Below, piece after piece: positions 55,765-63,611 of a DNA stretch of 64,000 nt. Below the pieces are notes generated by a model. It saw only the letters and a list, made by a program, of their open reading frames with translations. It had not been told where the DNA came from and did not search any database. The stretch covers positions 92,229 to 156,228 of the forward strand of contig NZ_JH378830.1 of the NCBI RefSeq assembly GCF_000235445.1, read 5' to 3'. This stretch comes from Johnsonella ignava ATCC 51276 (GTDB lineage: Bacteria > Bacillota > Clostridia > Lachnospirales > Lachnospiraceae). How positions within the stretch are numbered: the stretch's first letter is position 1; every line of letters begins with the position of its first letter. The translations under genes were made by a program, and so were the position numbers.

Positions 55765-57360
55765 TTGGATAAGAATTTAAATTTTGATGAAATTAAAAAA
55801 AGGCGGACATTTGCTATAATTAGCCATCCTGATGCCGGAAAGACCACACTTACAGAAAAGTTTTTGCTTTATGGCGGTGCTATAAAGCTTGCAGGCAGTG
55901 TAAAGGGAAGAAAAACTGCTAAATATGCGGTAAGCGACTGGATGGAAATAGAAAAGGAAAGGGGTATTTCGGTATCTTCGTCAGTAATGCAGTTTAATTT
56001 TGACGGCTACTGTATAAACATACTGGATACGCCCGGGCATCAGGACTTTTCGGAGGATACTTACAGGACACTTATGGCGGCTGATTCCGCAGTTATGGTT
56101 ATAGATGGCGGAAAGGGTGTTGAAGCACAGACAATAAAGCTTTTTAAAGTCTGTGTGATGAGAAAAATACCTATATTCACGTTTATAAACAAGTTTGATA
56201 GAGAGGCAAAGGATCCTTTTGAACTGCTTGATGATATAGAAAGCGTGCTTGGTATAAGAACCTGCCCTATAAACTGGCCGGTAGGTTGTGGAAAGCGATT
56301 TAAAGGAGTATATGACAGAAGAAAAAAACATATGCTTTTATTTAAGGCGGCACAGGCAGGTATGAAAGAGGTTGAAACAAATGAACTTTCACTTGATGCT
56401 ATACAGACAGTCATAGAAAAAGATTTTTATGATAAATTAATTGAAGATATGGAGCTTCTTGACGGTGCGAGTGATGAGCTTGATATGGATAAAGTTTCAG
56501 CAGGAGAGCTTTCACCTGTATTTTTCGGTTCGGCACTTACAAATTTCGGTGTAGAAACATTTTTAAAATACTTTCTGAATATGACTACATCACCGATTGG
56601 AAGAAATGCTAACGGCAGGATTATAGATCCTATGAAAGATTCTTTTTTTTCAGCCTTTGTGTTTAAAATACAAGCCAATATGAATAAAGCACATAGAGAT
56701 AGAATTGCTTTTATAAGGATATGTTCCGGAAAATATATACCGGGTATGGAGGTATACCATTTTCAAGGAAATAAAAAGATAAGGATTAACCAGTCAACAC
56801 AGATGATGGCTGATGAGAGAAAGATTGTTGAAGAAGCTTATGCCGGAGATATAATAGGAGTTTTTGATTCGGGTATATTTTCAATAGGTGATACTCTCTG
56901 TGCTGACGGTGAAAAAATACAATTTGAAGGTATACCCACATTTGCACCGGGATATTTTGCGAGAGTAAGGCAGATAGATACTATGAAACGAAAACAGTTT
57001 ACAAAGGGTGTTTATCAGATTGCACAGGAAGGAGCCATACAGATATTTCAGGAATTTAATACCGGTATGGAGGAAATTATAGTCGGTGTAGTAGGCGAGC
57101 TTCAGTTTGAGGTTCTTACATACAGACTTAAAAGTGAATACAATGTGGAAGTAAAGCTCGACAGACTGCCTTATGAGCATATAAGATGGATTGAAAATCC
57201 GCTTGAGGTAGACATTGATAAGATCCAGGGAACCAGTGATATGAAAAAAATAAAGGATCTGAAAGACAGACCGCTTCTTATATTTATAAATCCATGGAGT
57301 ATTCGCATGGTTGAAGAAAGAAATCCTAAGCTCAGATTAAGTGAGTTCGGAAGAGATTAA
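55765..57360 (+). CDS. prfC: Peptide chain release factor 3
   Basis: RF3 is the GTPase that removes RF1/RF2 after termination. The 531-aa protein has 'FAIISHPDAGKTTLTEKFLL' (G1), 'EKERGISVSSSVM' (G2), 'ILDTPGHQDFSEDTYRTL' (G3) and 'FINKFDREAKDP' (G4), and a C-terminal RF3-type domain. The start codon is TTG at 55765 with GAGGGA about 10 nt upstream. A following hairpin is not evident. Confidence 0.96.
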   Translation: MDKNLNFDEIKKRRTFAIISHPDAGKTTLTEKFLLYGGAIKLAGSVKGRKTAKYAVSDWMEIEKERGISVSSSVMQFNFDGYCINILDTPGHQDFSEDTYRTLMAADSAVMVIDGGKGVEAQTIKLFKVCVMRKIPIFTFINKFDREAKDPFELLDDIESVLGIRTCPINWPVGCGKRFKGVYDRRKKHMLLFKAAQAGMKEVETNELSLDAIQTVIEKDFYDKLIEDMELLDGASDELDMDKVSAGELSPVFFGSALTNFGVETFLKYFLNMTTSPIGRNANGRIIDPMKDSFFSAFVFKIQANMNKAHRDRIAFIRICSGKYIPGMEVYHFQGNKKIRINQSTQMMADERKIVEEAYAGDIIGVFDSGIFSIGDTLCADGEKIQFEGIPTFAPGYFARVRQIDTMKRKQFTKGVYQIAQEGAIQIFQEFNTGMEEIIVGVVGELQFEVLTYRLKSEYNVEVKLDRLPYEHIRWIENPLEVDIDKIQGTSDMKKIKDLKDRPLLIFINPWSIRMVEERNPKLRLSEFGRD

Positions 57361-57406
57361 TTTGTTTGCATTGTCTTAAAATTTTGAGGGTTTAAAAATT
57401 CTTGTT

Positions 57407-57435
57407 GGAAACAGTTTTTTTAATTTCTGCGAAAT
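57407..57435 (+). promoter_or_regulatory. Possible autoregulated ECF-type promoter
   Basis: GGAAAC (57407-57412), a 17-bp spacer and CGAAAT (57430-57435) resemble an ECF sigma promoter (GGAAC/TGAAAC and CGTC-like boxes). It lies before the split ECF sigma gene, which would fit autoregulation. The -10 match is weak. Confidence 0.3.
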
Positions 57436-57506
57436 AATATTTTTTTTAATTTTTAATGCAATAAAATGGAATGTTCACGCATTATTATAGTGAAAGGATG
57501 ATTAAA

Positions 57507-58084
57507 ATGCTTAATTTTGTGATTGCCTTGGAAGAGGGGTCAAAAGCTCAGTCGACGGTGGATGACAAACTTATAGAAGATATCGCAGAGGGAAACATGG
57601 ATGCACTGCGCAAACTGTATGAAACAGTGCATAAAACCATTTATGCATTTGCCCTTTCAATAACTAAAAATACTCATGATGCAGAGGATGTTTTGCAGGA
57701 AACCTTTTTAACAATTTATAATAAGGCTGTAAATTATAAACCTAAAAAAAACCTATGGCATGGATATTTACAATAGCAAAAAATCTTGCTCTTATGAAAT
57801 TGAGATATAGTGCTAAAGCGGATATTACAGATGATATTGATACACATAATGAGGCTGAAATATCATTTTCATTTATTGAAGATGTTGAACAGCGTCTGAT
57901 TGTAGAGACATCAATAAATAAGCTTGAAGAAGACGAGCGGATAATACTTATGCTGCATGCCGTGGGAGGGCTTAAAAACAGGGAAATAGCACAGTTGCTT
58001 GAAGTTCCTGTTAATACAGTGCTTTCAAAATACAATAGGACAATTAAAAAGATGCAGAAGTATCTGGAAAAGGAGGGCTTTTGA
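57507..58084 (+). pseudogene. ECF-type RNA polymerase sigma factor split by a frameshift at A8
   Basis: The first frame (ATG 57507, AAAGGA upstream) encodes sigma region 2: 'KLIEDIAEGNMDALRKLYET' and 'HDAEDVLQETFLTIYNKAVN', then runs to a TAG at 57774-57776. The remaining protein, 'PMAWIFTIAKNLALMKLR' through region 4 ('LKNREIAQLLEVPVNTVLSK'), is in the -1 frame from about 57752 to the TGA at 58082-58084. The junction is an A8 run (57744-57751): one extra A, or a -1 ribosomal slip, gives '...NYKPKKKPMAWIF...', a normal sigma factor. So this is a broken gene, a sequencing error, or recoding. The rest is intact and coupled to the anti-sigma gene. Confidence 0.85.
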
Positions 58085-59571
58085 TGATAAACCGTTTAAA
58101 TAGGGATGAGATAGAAAAAAAGCTTGATGCTGCTGTATCGGATATGATACCTGAAGATATGTTTGAAAGAATTTCCAAGCAAATCGTTCCTGCAACGCAG
58201 GAAAGGACGACAACAGAGATGGCTAATAAAGACAATGTTATAAAAAACAAAAGTTTTATAAGAAGATTTACAGGTGTGGCAGCAGCTGCCTGCATATTGT
58301 TTATAGCAGGTATAATAGGAGTTCCGTATTACGGTAATAATTTTGTACCTGATTCCCATGTAGATATAGATGTAAATCCGGGAGTTGAGATTATTACAAA
58401 TAAAAAAGATAAAGTTCTTGATGTGATTTCTACAAATGCCGATGGTGATAAGGTGATTGACGGTATGAAGCTTAAAAATACCGAACTCAAGGTGGCAGTA
58501 AATGCGATTATAGGTTCGATGGTGCAAAAAGGATATATGAACAGCGATAATACAGGCATTTTAGTAACAGTAAGAAATACTGATGAAAAGAAAGCACAAA
58601 AGGTAAGAGATGAGATAATAACCGATATTAATGCCGCACTTGATACAAATGAAGTGAATGCTTCAGTAATAAATCAGATGATTACAAATGATGTTGATGC
58701 ACAAAAGTTTGCACGGGATAATAATATATCAATTGGAAAGGCGGTGTTTGTACTTAACCTTGCGGCAAAGGATCCTTCACTCGATCCAAAGCAGCTTGCA
58801 TCAATGAAGCTTAGTGAGATAGCATCTCTTGTTTCACAAAAAGGTATAAATATAAGAGATATAGTTGACTATGATTCTGATGACAGTATATGGGAAAATA
58901 TAGCGGATACTATAGAAGACATAAATGAGGATGCGAATGAAAATATAGGTAAAGCTGCTGATAGCACTACGGTTTCAAATAAAGATGCAACAGATGTAAA
59001 TATTTCGTCTGAAACAGAAAGTCCCAAAAATGCGGTTATAACTACACAAAAAGCAAAACAGATAGCACTTGCACATGCCGGACTTTCAGAGGCTGATGTA
59101 AACTATGTAAAAGCTGAACTTGAAAACGATGATGGAGTACAGGTTTATGATATTGAATTTTACAGTAAAAATATAGAATATGATTATGATATAAATGCAG
59201 TAACCGGTGAAATTATGTCATTTGATCATGACATAGATGATTATAATATACCAAGTAAAGCCTCTAATGATAATAATGTACCGGTTTCTGAAACCGAAGC
59301 TGCACAGACTCAGCCGGCTGTAAAGTCATCACCGGCTCCTACAACTGCTGCAAAGTCAGGAAATATATCTAAGGAGCAGGCAAAGCAGATAGCACTTTCA
59401 CATGCAGGCGTTTCGGCATCAAATGTACATTTTGAAAAGGTGGAGCTTGACCATGAAAATGGAATTTTGGTTTATGAAGTAGATTTTAAAAGTGGAAATA
59501 TTGAATATGACTACGACATAAATGCATCAACCGGAGCGATAGTCTCATTTAGCTCAGAGGAAGATGATTAG
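58084..59571 (+). CDS. RsgI-like anti-sigma factor with PepSY repeats
   Basis: The 495-aa protein has a cytoplasmic N-terminal part (residues 1-60), one membrane segment (about 63-82), then an extracellular domain starting 'SHVDIDVNPGVEIITNKKDK'. This 'DxNP' segment is characteristic of RsgI proteins, where autocleavage occurs between Asn and Pro (here residues 98-99). Two similar PepSY-like repeats form the C-terminal third ('KAKQIALAHAGLSEADVNYV', 'QAKQIALSHAGVSASNVHFE'). The start overlaps the sigma stop (TGATG) and AAGGAGGG precedes it, so the pair is coupled. It should restrain the split sigma factor. Confidence 0.85.
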   Translation: MINRLNRDEIEKKLDAAVSDMIPEDMFERISKQIVPATQERTTTEMANKDNVIKNKSFIRRFTGVAAAACILFIAGIIGVPYYGNNFVPDSHVDIDVNPGVEIITNKKDKVLDVISTNADGDKVIDGMKLKNTELKVAVNAIIGSMVQKGYMNSDNTGILVTVRNTDEKKAQKVRDEIITDINAALDTNEVNASVINQMITNDVDAQKFARDNNISIGKAVFVLNLAAKDPSLDPKQLASMKLSEIASLVSQKGINIRDIVDYDSDDSIWENIADTIEDINEDANENIGKAADSTTVSNKDATDVNISSETESPKNAVITTQKAKQIALAHAGLSEADVNYVKAELENDDGVQVYDIEFYSKNIEYDYDINAVTGEIMSFDHDIDDYNIPSKASNDNNVPVSETEAAQTQPAVKSSPAPTTAAKSGNISKEQAKQIALSHAGVSASNVHFEKVELDHENGILVYEVDFKSGNIEYDYDINASTGAIVSFSSEEDD

Positions 59572-59684
59572 TAGAAGTGCCAAAATAGGGTAGTGTAAGT
59601 AATAATGTGCTCTTGTCGCATTAAGGATACCAAAAGCTTTTATATTTGATACAAAAAACATATGATTAAACTATGGCAATATAT

Positions 59685-59719
59685 AATGCTCCGCTATTTC
59701 AGTAGATTAGCGGAGCATT
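59685..59719 (+). terminator. Hairpin after the RsgI-like gene
   Basis: AATGCTCCGCTA (59685-59696) pairs perfectly with TAGCGGAGCATT (59708-59719) around an 11-nt loop, followed by ATTATTAC. The 643-bp gap 59572-60214 has no protein gene; it holds this hairpin, the infC promoter and the infC leader. Confidence 0.7.
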
Positions 59720-59856
59720 ATTACGCATGAGATCAGGTGCGATTAAGCAGCTTCATAAAAGCGGATGTTCGGATTAGCAGACAGGATCGGCTTAAGTCCT
59801 TCTATTGTAAACCTTCGCTAATATATATTTTTTTAATATATATTTTTTTAAACATC

Positions 59857-59885
59857 TTGACACGGGACATTTAATTTGATACTAT
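59857..59885 (+). promoter_or_regulatory. Promoter of the infC operon
   Basis: TTGACA (59857-59862), a 17-bp spacer and TACTAT (59880-59885). It would produce a leader of about 320 nt. Confidence 0.75.
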
Positions 59886-59891
59886 AAAGCA

Positions 59892-60056
59892 GTTGCAAAA
59901 GAAAAGCAGGTTCGCCCTCACCTCGGCATTTTGATGACCCGGGTAGATAATAGCATCATTATTATAAAATATAGCGGCATTTAGAGATTTATCTTTAAGT
60001 ATTTTATTTAGTGGTCAGTATTTAAAGGCGGATAGTTTTTCTATCGGCTGTTTTTT
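59892..60056 (+). promoter_or_regulatory. infC-rpmI-rplT leader with attenuator-type terminator
   Basis: The leader ends its first half in GGCGGATAG/CTATCGGCT (about 60027-60049, one internal mismatch) followed by TTTTTT (60051-60056), well before infC at 60215. Upstream pairing candidates lie in the GC-rich block 59905-59945. This matches the L20-leader arrangement of low-GC Gram-positives, where ribosomal protein L20 binds the leader and promotes termination. I infer this from context; I cannot confirm the L20-binding fold by eye. Confidence 0.65.
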
Positions 60057-60214
60057 ATGTGTAAAATATAAAATTCTGCTGTAATCCCGATACCGCCATA
60101 CAATTAATATAAGGCAAATAAGATGTTTAATTGGGAGAATAATATAAAACGGATTTTATATTTGATTTTATACATGAACGGCATAAATAAAAACATAGAT
60201 GGAGGTGTACGGCA

Positions 60215-60724
60215 ATTAGCGAATTATTGATTAACGAACAGATTAGGGCAAGAGAAGTGCGTCTTGTAGGGGAAGATGGCGAACAGCTTGGTATTGTGTC
60301 TATAAATACGGCTTTAGAAAAGGCGGAAGCTGCCGATAAGGATTTAGTGCTTATAGCACCTACGGCAAAGCCGCCCGTATGTAAGATTATAGATTACGGC
60401 AAGTACCGTTATGAACTTGCAAGAAAAGATAAGGAATCTAAAAAGAAGCAGAAGGTTATTGAGGTTAAGGAAGTTCGTTTATCACCAAATATTGATACTA
60501 ATGACCTGAACACCAAGATAAGTGCAGCAAGAAAGTTTTTGGAAAAAGGAAATAAAGTAAAAATCACATTGAGATTCAGAGGCAGGGAGATGACCCGCAT
60601 GTATAAATCAAAATATATACTTGATGATTTTGCCGCCTCTCTTTCAGATATTTCTTCTATCGAAAAACCTTCAAAAGCTGAGGGCAGGAGTCTTATTATG
60701 TTTTTATCGGCTAAAAAGTCTTAG
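60215..60724 (+). CDS. infC: Translation initiation factor IF-3 (AUU start)
   Basis: IF3 checks start codons and keeps 30S subunits free. The 169-aa protein begins 'SELLINEQIRAREVRLVGED', the usual IF3 N terminus, and has the C-terminal domain 'KEVRLSPNIDTNDLNTKISA' and 'ITLRFRGREMTR'. The start is ATT at 60215: GGAGGTG (60201-60207) is 7 nt before it, and it gives the family's N terminus; the nearest in-frame alternative, TTG 60227, has no such site. Rare AUU starts let IF3 repress its own translation. Confidence 0.95.
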   Translation: MSELLINEQIRAREVRLVGEDGEQLGIVSINTALEKAEAADKDLVLIAPTAKPPVCKIIDYGKYRYELARKDKESKKKQKVIEVKEVRLSPNIDTNDLNTKISAARKFLEKGNKVKITLRFRGREMTRMYKSKYILDDFAASLSDISSIEKPSKAEGRSLIMFLSAKKS

Positions 60725-60772
60725 TACAGGACTAAAACAGCTAATTATTGATTATTTAAAAGGAGGAACGTC

Positions 60773-60970
60773 ATGCCAAAGATTAAAACTAAGAAAGCGG
60801 CAGCGAAGCGTTTTAAAGTTACAGGTACCGGTAAACTTGTCAGGAATAAAGCTAATAAATCACATATCTTAACTAAAAAGACAACAAAGAGGAAGAGAAA
60901 TCTTAGAAAAGACATAGTTACCGATGCTTCAAATGCAAAGGTTATGAAGAAGATTTTACCCTATCTCTAA
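60773..60970 (+). CDS. rpmI: 50S ribosomal protein L35
   Basis: The 65-aa, highly basic protein '[20 protein letters not shown]' with '[18 protein letters not shown]' is L35. AAAGGAGGA lies before the ATG. Part of the classic infC-rpmI-rplT operon. Confidence 0.98.
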   Translation: MPKIKTKKAAAKRFKVTGTGKLVRNKANKSHILTKKTTKRKRNLRKDIVTDASNAKVMKKILPYL

Positions 60971-60997
60971 GTGGAAAGTTAAGGAGGAATAAGCAAA

Positions 60998-61360
60998 ATG
61001 GCAAGAGTTAAAGGCGGATTAAACGCAAAAAAAAGACATAAAAGAGTGCTGAAGCTTGCAAAAGGTTATAGAGGGGCACGTTCAAAACAGTACAGGATTG
61101 CAAAACAGTCCGTTATGAGAGCGCTTACCAGTGCATACTCAGGAAGAAAAGAGAGAAAGAGGCAGTTTAGGCAGCTTTGGATTGCACGTATTAATGCAGC
61201 CGCAAGGATAAACGGTCTGTCATATTCAAGGTTTATGAACGGTCTTAGGATTTCAGGGATTGAACTTAACAGAAAAATACTTGCAGATCTGGCTGTAAAC
61301 GATGCTGACGGTTTTAGAGAACTTGTCGAAACTGCGAAAAAAGCCGGTTCAGCTGTTTAA
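60998..61360 (+). CDS. rplT: 50S ribosomal protein L20
   Basis: The 120-aa protein starts '[20 protein letters not shown]' and has '[20 protein letters not shown]', typical of L20. It binds 23S rRNA early in 50S assembly and often represses its own operon through the infC leader. AAGGAGGA precedes the ATG. Confidence 0.98.
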   Translation: MARVKGGLNAKKRHKRVLKLAKGYRGARSKQYRIAKQSVMRALTSAYSGRKERKRQFRQLWIARINAAARINGLSYSRFMNGLRISGIELNRKILADLAVNDADGFRELVETAKKAGSAV

Positions 61361-61531
61361 GTTAATACCGGAGCAATGCAGCAAAATCACAGGTATAATA
61401 AATTATAGAAAAATAAGTACATGACAGCAGTTACGGTTTGTGTTTTTTATTGTAGATTTACAAACCTGTATTGTTTAGATTGGAATTTAATTAAATTCAA
61501 AGGTTTTTTATATACCTTTATAACTGTAAGG

Positions 61532-61563
61532 GCTGTGGCATATGTATATGCTGCAGCTTTTTG
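61532..61563 (+). terminator. Terminator of the infC operon
   Basis: GCTGTGGCATAT (61532-61543) can pair with ATATGCTGCAGC (61546-61557) using two G-U pairs, followed by TTTTTG. Inner pairs must open to give a normal loop. Confidence 0.7.
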
Positions 61564-61606
61564 TTTATTAATTTTTAAGTATAAATTCATATATTGGGGG
61601 TATAAG

Positions 61607-62635
61607 ATGTTATTTGTACTTTTTTTGTTATTGTTTGCAGCAGTTATAATTCCGAAAATTTATTTTATTATGGAAGAAAACAGGAGAGTGAAACAGAATG
61701 TATCTAAAGTTTATAATAAAATAACCGAATCAAAGATTTCTGAAAATGAATATGATGTAATTATAAATGTCCCCGGCAGTACAGAAGCAGGGTTTAATAT
61801 TTCCGCTTCAAGATTTGATGTAAAAGAACCCAGGGCGGTAGTTTATGTAGTACATGGTGCACTTGAACATAGAGGCCGTTACAGAGATTTTATAAAATTT
61901 TTGAATCAAGAGGGATTTGCAGCAGTAAGTGCTGATTGCAGAGGGCATGGTAAGAGCATAGACAGTAACTATCCTGCCGGATATATGAGAAGCCTTAATG
62001 AGATGATAGAGGATATGTATGCCGTAACGGAATACATAAAAAGTTCATATCCGAGCCTTGATATATATATGTTTGCACATTCAATGGGAAGTATGTTTGC
62101 AAGACATTATCTTGCCGGGCATGATATTGAAATAAAAAAACTGGTATTAAGTGGGGTTGTGGGTTATAAGGCTGCCTCTCCTATTGGAGTATGGATATCT
62201 GAATTTATAACATTTTATCGTGGAAAATACAGCCACAGTCTTACACTTGGTGCATTAAACGGGATGGAAGGCGAGGATAGATCGTGGATAAGCATAAATA
62301 AGAAAAATCTTGAAAATATAGAGAATGATCCGCTTGTACTTAAGGTTTTTAGGAATATGGCAGACAAGGTTGTATTTGAAGCAAATATGCGATTAGCTAA
62401 AGTAAAAAATTATAGAGCGATAAATACAGCATTAAAAATACTATGTATAAGCGGTGATCAGGATGGAGCGATAACAGGAGGAGAAAAAGGGTTATTATAT
62501 ACTACAAATTCATTGCACTCTATGGGTTACAGGAATGTAAAAAATATAGTTTATGAAAATATGAGGCATGAGGTTTTAAACGAAACCGACAACAAAAAGG
62601 TATATAATGATATTTTACAATTTTATAAAAAATAA
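61607..62635 (+). CDS. Membrane-anchored alpha/beta hydrolase (lysophospholipase/monoacylglycerol lipase-like)
   Basis: The 342-aa protein has an N-terminal hydrophobic anchor (about residues 1-18) and an alpha/beta-hydrolase core. Visible parts are the oxyanion 'YVVHGALEHRGRYRDFIKFL', 'SADCRGHGKS', the nucleophile elbow 'MFAHSMGSMFARHYL', the aspartate in 'LCISGDQDGAITG', and histidine in 'ENMRHEVLNE'. This is the Hydrolase_4 type that acts on lysophospholipids or monoglycerides. ATG 61607 follows a GGGGG-containing site; the longer in-frame extension upstream runs through the rplT terminator and is not coding. Confidence 0.88.
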   Translation: MLFVLFLLLFAAVIIPKIYFIMEENRRVKQNVSKVYNKITESKISENEYDVIINVPGSTEAGFNISASRFDVKEPRAVVYVVHGALEHRGRYRDFIKFLNQEGFAAVSADCRGHGKSIDSNYPAGYMRSLNEMIEDMYAVTEYIKSSYPSLDIYMFAHSMGSMFARHYLAGHDIEIKKLVLSGVVGYKAASPIGVWISEFITFYRGKYSHSLTLGALNGMEGEDRSWISINKKNLENIENDPLVLKVFRNMADKVVFEANMRLAKVKNYRAINTALKILCISGDQDGAITGGEKGLLYTTNSLHSMGYRNVKNIVYENMRHEVLNETDNKKVYNDILQFYKK

Positions 62636-62640
62636 AGAAA

Positions 62641-62677
62641 GAGCCTGCCGTGTATACTTTATGCGGCAGGCTCCTTT
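62641..62677. terminator. Bidirectional terminator between convergent genes
   Basis: GAGCCTGCCG (62641-62650) pairs perfectly with CGGCAGGCTC (62664-62673), followed by CTTTTAT on the plus strand and TTTCTTTATTTTTT on the minus strand. Confidence 0.85.
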
Positions 62678-62694
62678 TATAAAATAGAAATAGA

Positions 62695-63270
62695 TTATTT
62701 TACAGTGTAGCCGGCTGAAAGAAGACTTTCATCAAGGCTTTTAAAACTGTTGTTGTTAAGATCAAAACCTATATCTGAGAGTGTACCTGAAGGATCGGCA
62801 GACATCTTTTCTACATCAAATATAGTTGCCGATACAACTCCGGTATCGGTTACTTCCATTTTTATTGTGATGCCTTCAGCTGTTTCTTTCATAGCTGCGG
62901 CATTCATCTCATCGGCTTGTTTCTGAGCTTCTTCTTTATTTGAAGCACCGAGCGAGCCGTATCCCTTCATGATATATCTGTTTGATATAGTCAGTACCTT
63001 ATCATCTTTATAAGTTATAGTCAGTTCAACATCAGGTATATCCGCCTTTACATAAGTTTTTGAAGCAGAGCCCGCTACAGAACTATTTTCAGCAGTTTTG
63101 TCATTTTGTGTTTTTGAATCTGAATTTTTATTTTCAGACATATTTGTGCTGCCGGCATCAGACATGCTCTCCTTTGGAGAACTACTTTGTGCAGTACTGC
63201 TGCCTTGGGAGCATCCTGCTATTACAGATGCTGCCATAAATACGGTAGCTGCGGTTAAAAATTTTTTCAT
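62695..63270 (-). CDS. YehR-like (DUF1307) lipoprotein
   Basis: The 191-aa protein has a lipoprotein signal 'MKKFLTAATVFMAASVIAGC' with Cys at residue 20, a Ser/Asn-rich linker (about 21-70), and a C-terminal domain ('VELTITYKDDKVLTISNRYI', 'FDLNNNSFKSLDESLLSAGY') resembling DUF1307/YehR. ATG 63270 follows AAAGGAG on the minus strand; an upstream in-frame ATG would add 28 residues without a site. It is probably a surface lipoprotein of unknown role. Confidence 0.82.
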   Translation of the reverse strand: MKKFLTAATVFMAASVIAGCSQGSSTAQSSSPKESMSDAGSTNMSENKNSDSKTQNDKTAENSSVAGSASKTYVKADIPDVELTITYKDDKVLTISNRYIMKGYGSLGASNKEEAQKQADEMNAAAMKETAEGITIKMEVTDTGVVSATIFDVEKMSADPSGTLSDIGFDLNNNSFKSLDESLLSAGYTVK

Positions 63271-63416
63271 AAAAACAAACTCCTTTATAAAATATTTTAA
63301 TCGCCCCAACCCTCCCCAGTATGCAATAATGACAATTTTTTTAATCTGCCACAAGAGTAATTTACCAAATCTGCAATAAGGACGATTTACTCTGCAATGC
63401 TACCATTATAGTTAAA

Positions 63417-63461
63417 AAAAGTCAATTAAAAAAATATTAAACTTTTTTTTAATTGACTTTT
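63417..63461. repeat. Long AT-rich inverted repeat before the transposase
   Basis: AAAAGTCAATTAAAAAAA (63417-63434) and TTTTTTTAATTGACTTTT (63444-63461) form an 18-bp perfect stem with a 9-nt loop, able to work as a terminator on either strand. The region 63271-63611 has no gene. It also contains two related 15-mers (63505-63519 and 63567-63581) and CAATAA-GAC-AT repeats near 63325 and 63373. Confidence 0.6.
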
Positions 63462-63504
63462 ATTGTAAATTTGTATGTTATATATTACTGGTAAAATGAA
63501 AAAG

Positions 63505-63581
63505 TTACTTCCAGTTATCTTTCCTTATCCTGATTTTAGTTTTTCAATAAGTACTTTATGAAAGACTTACTTCCGGCTATC
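63505..63581 (+). repeat. Two 15-bp direct repeats before the transposase start
   Basis: TTACTTCCAGTTATC (63505-63519) and TTACTTCCGGCTATC (63567-63581) differ at two positions and begin 62 bp apart. They may be transposase-binding sites near the left end of the insertion sequence. Confidence 0.5.
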
Positions 63582-63611
63582 CTATTACCTGTGATGTTCA
63601 TAGGAGAAAGG

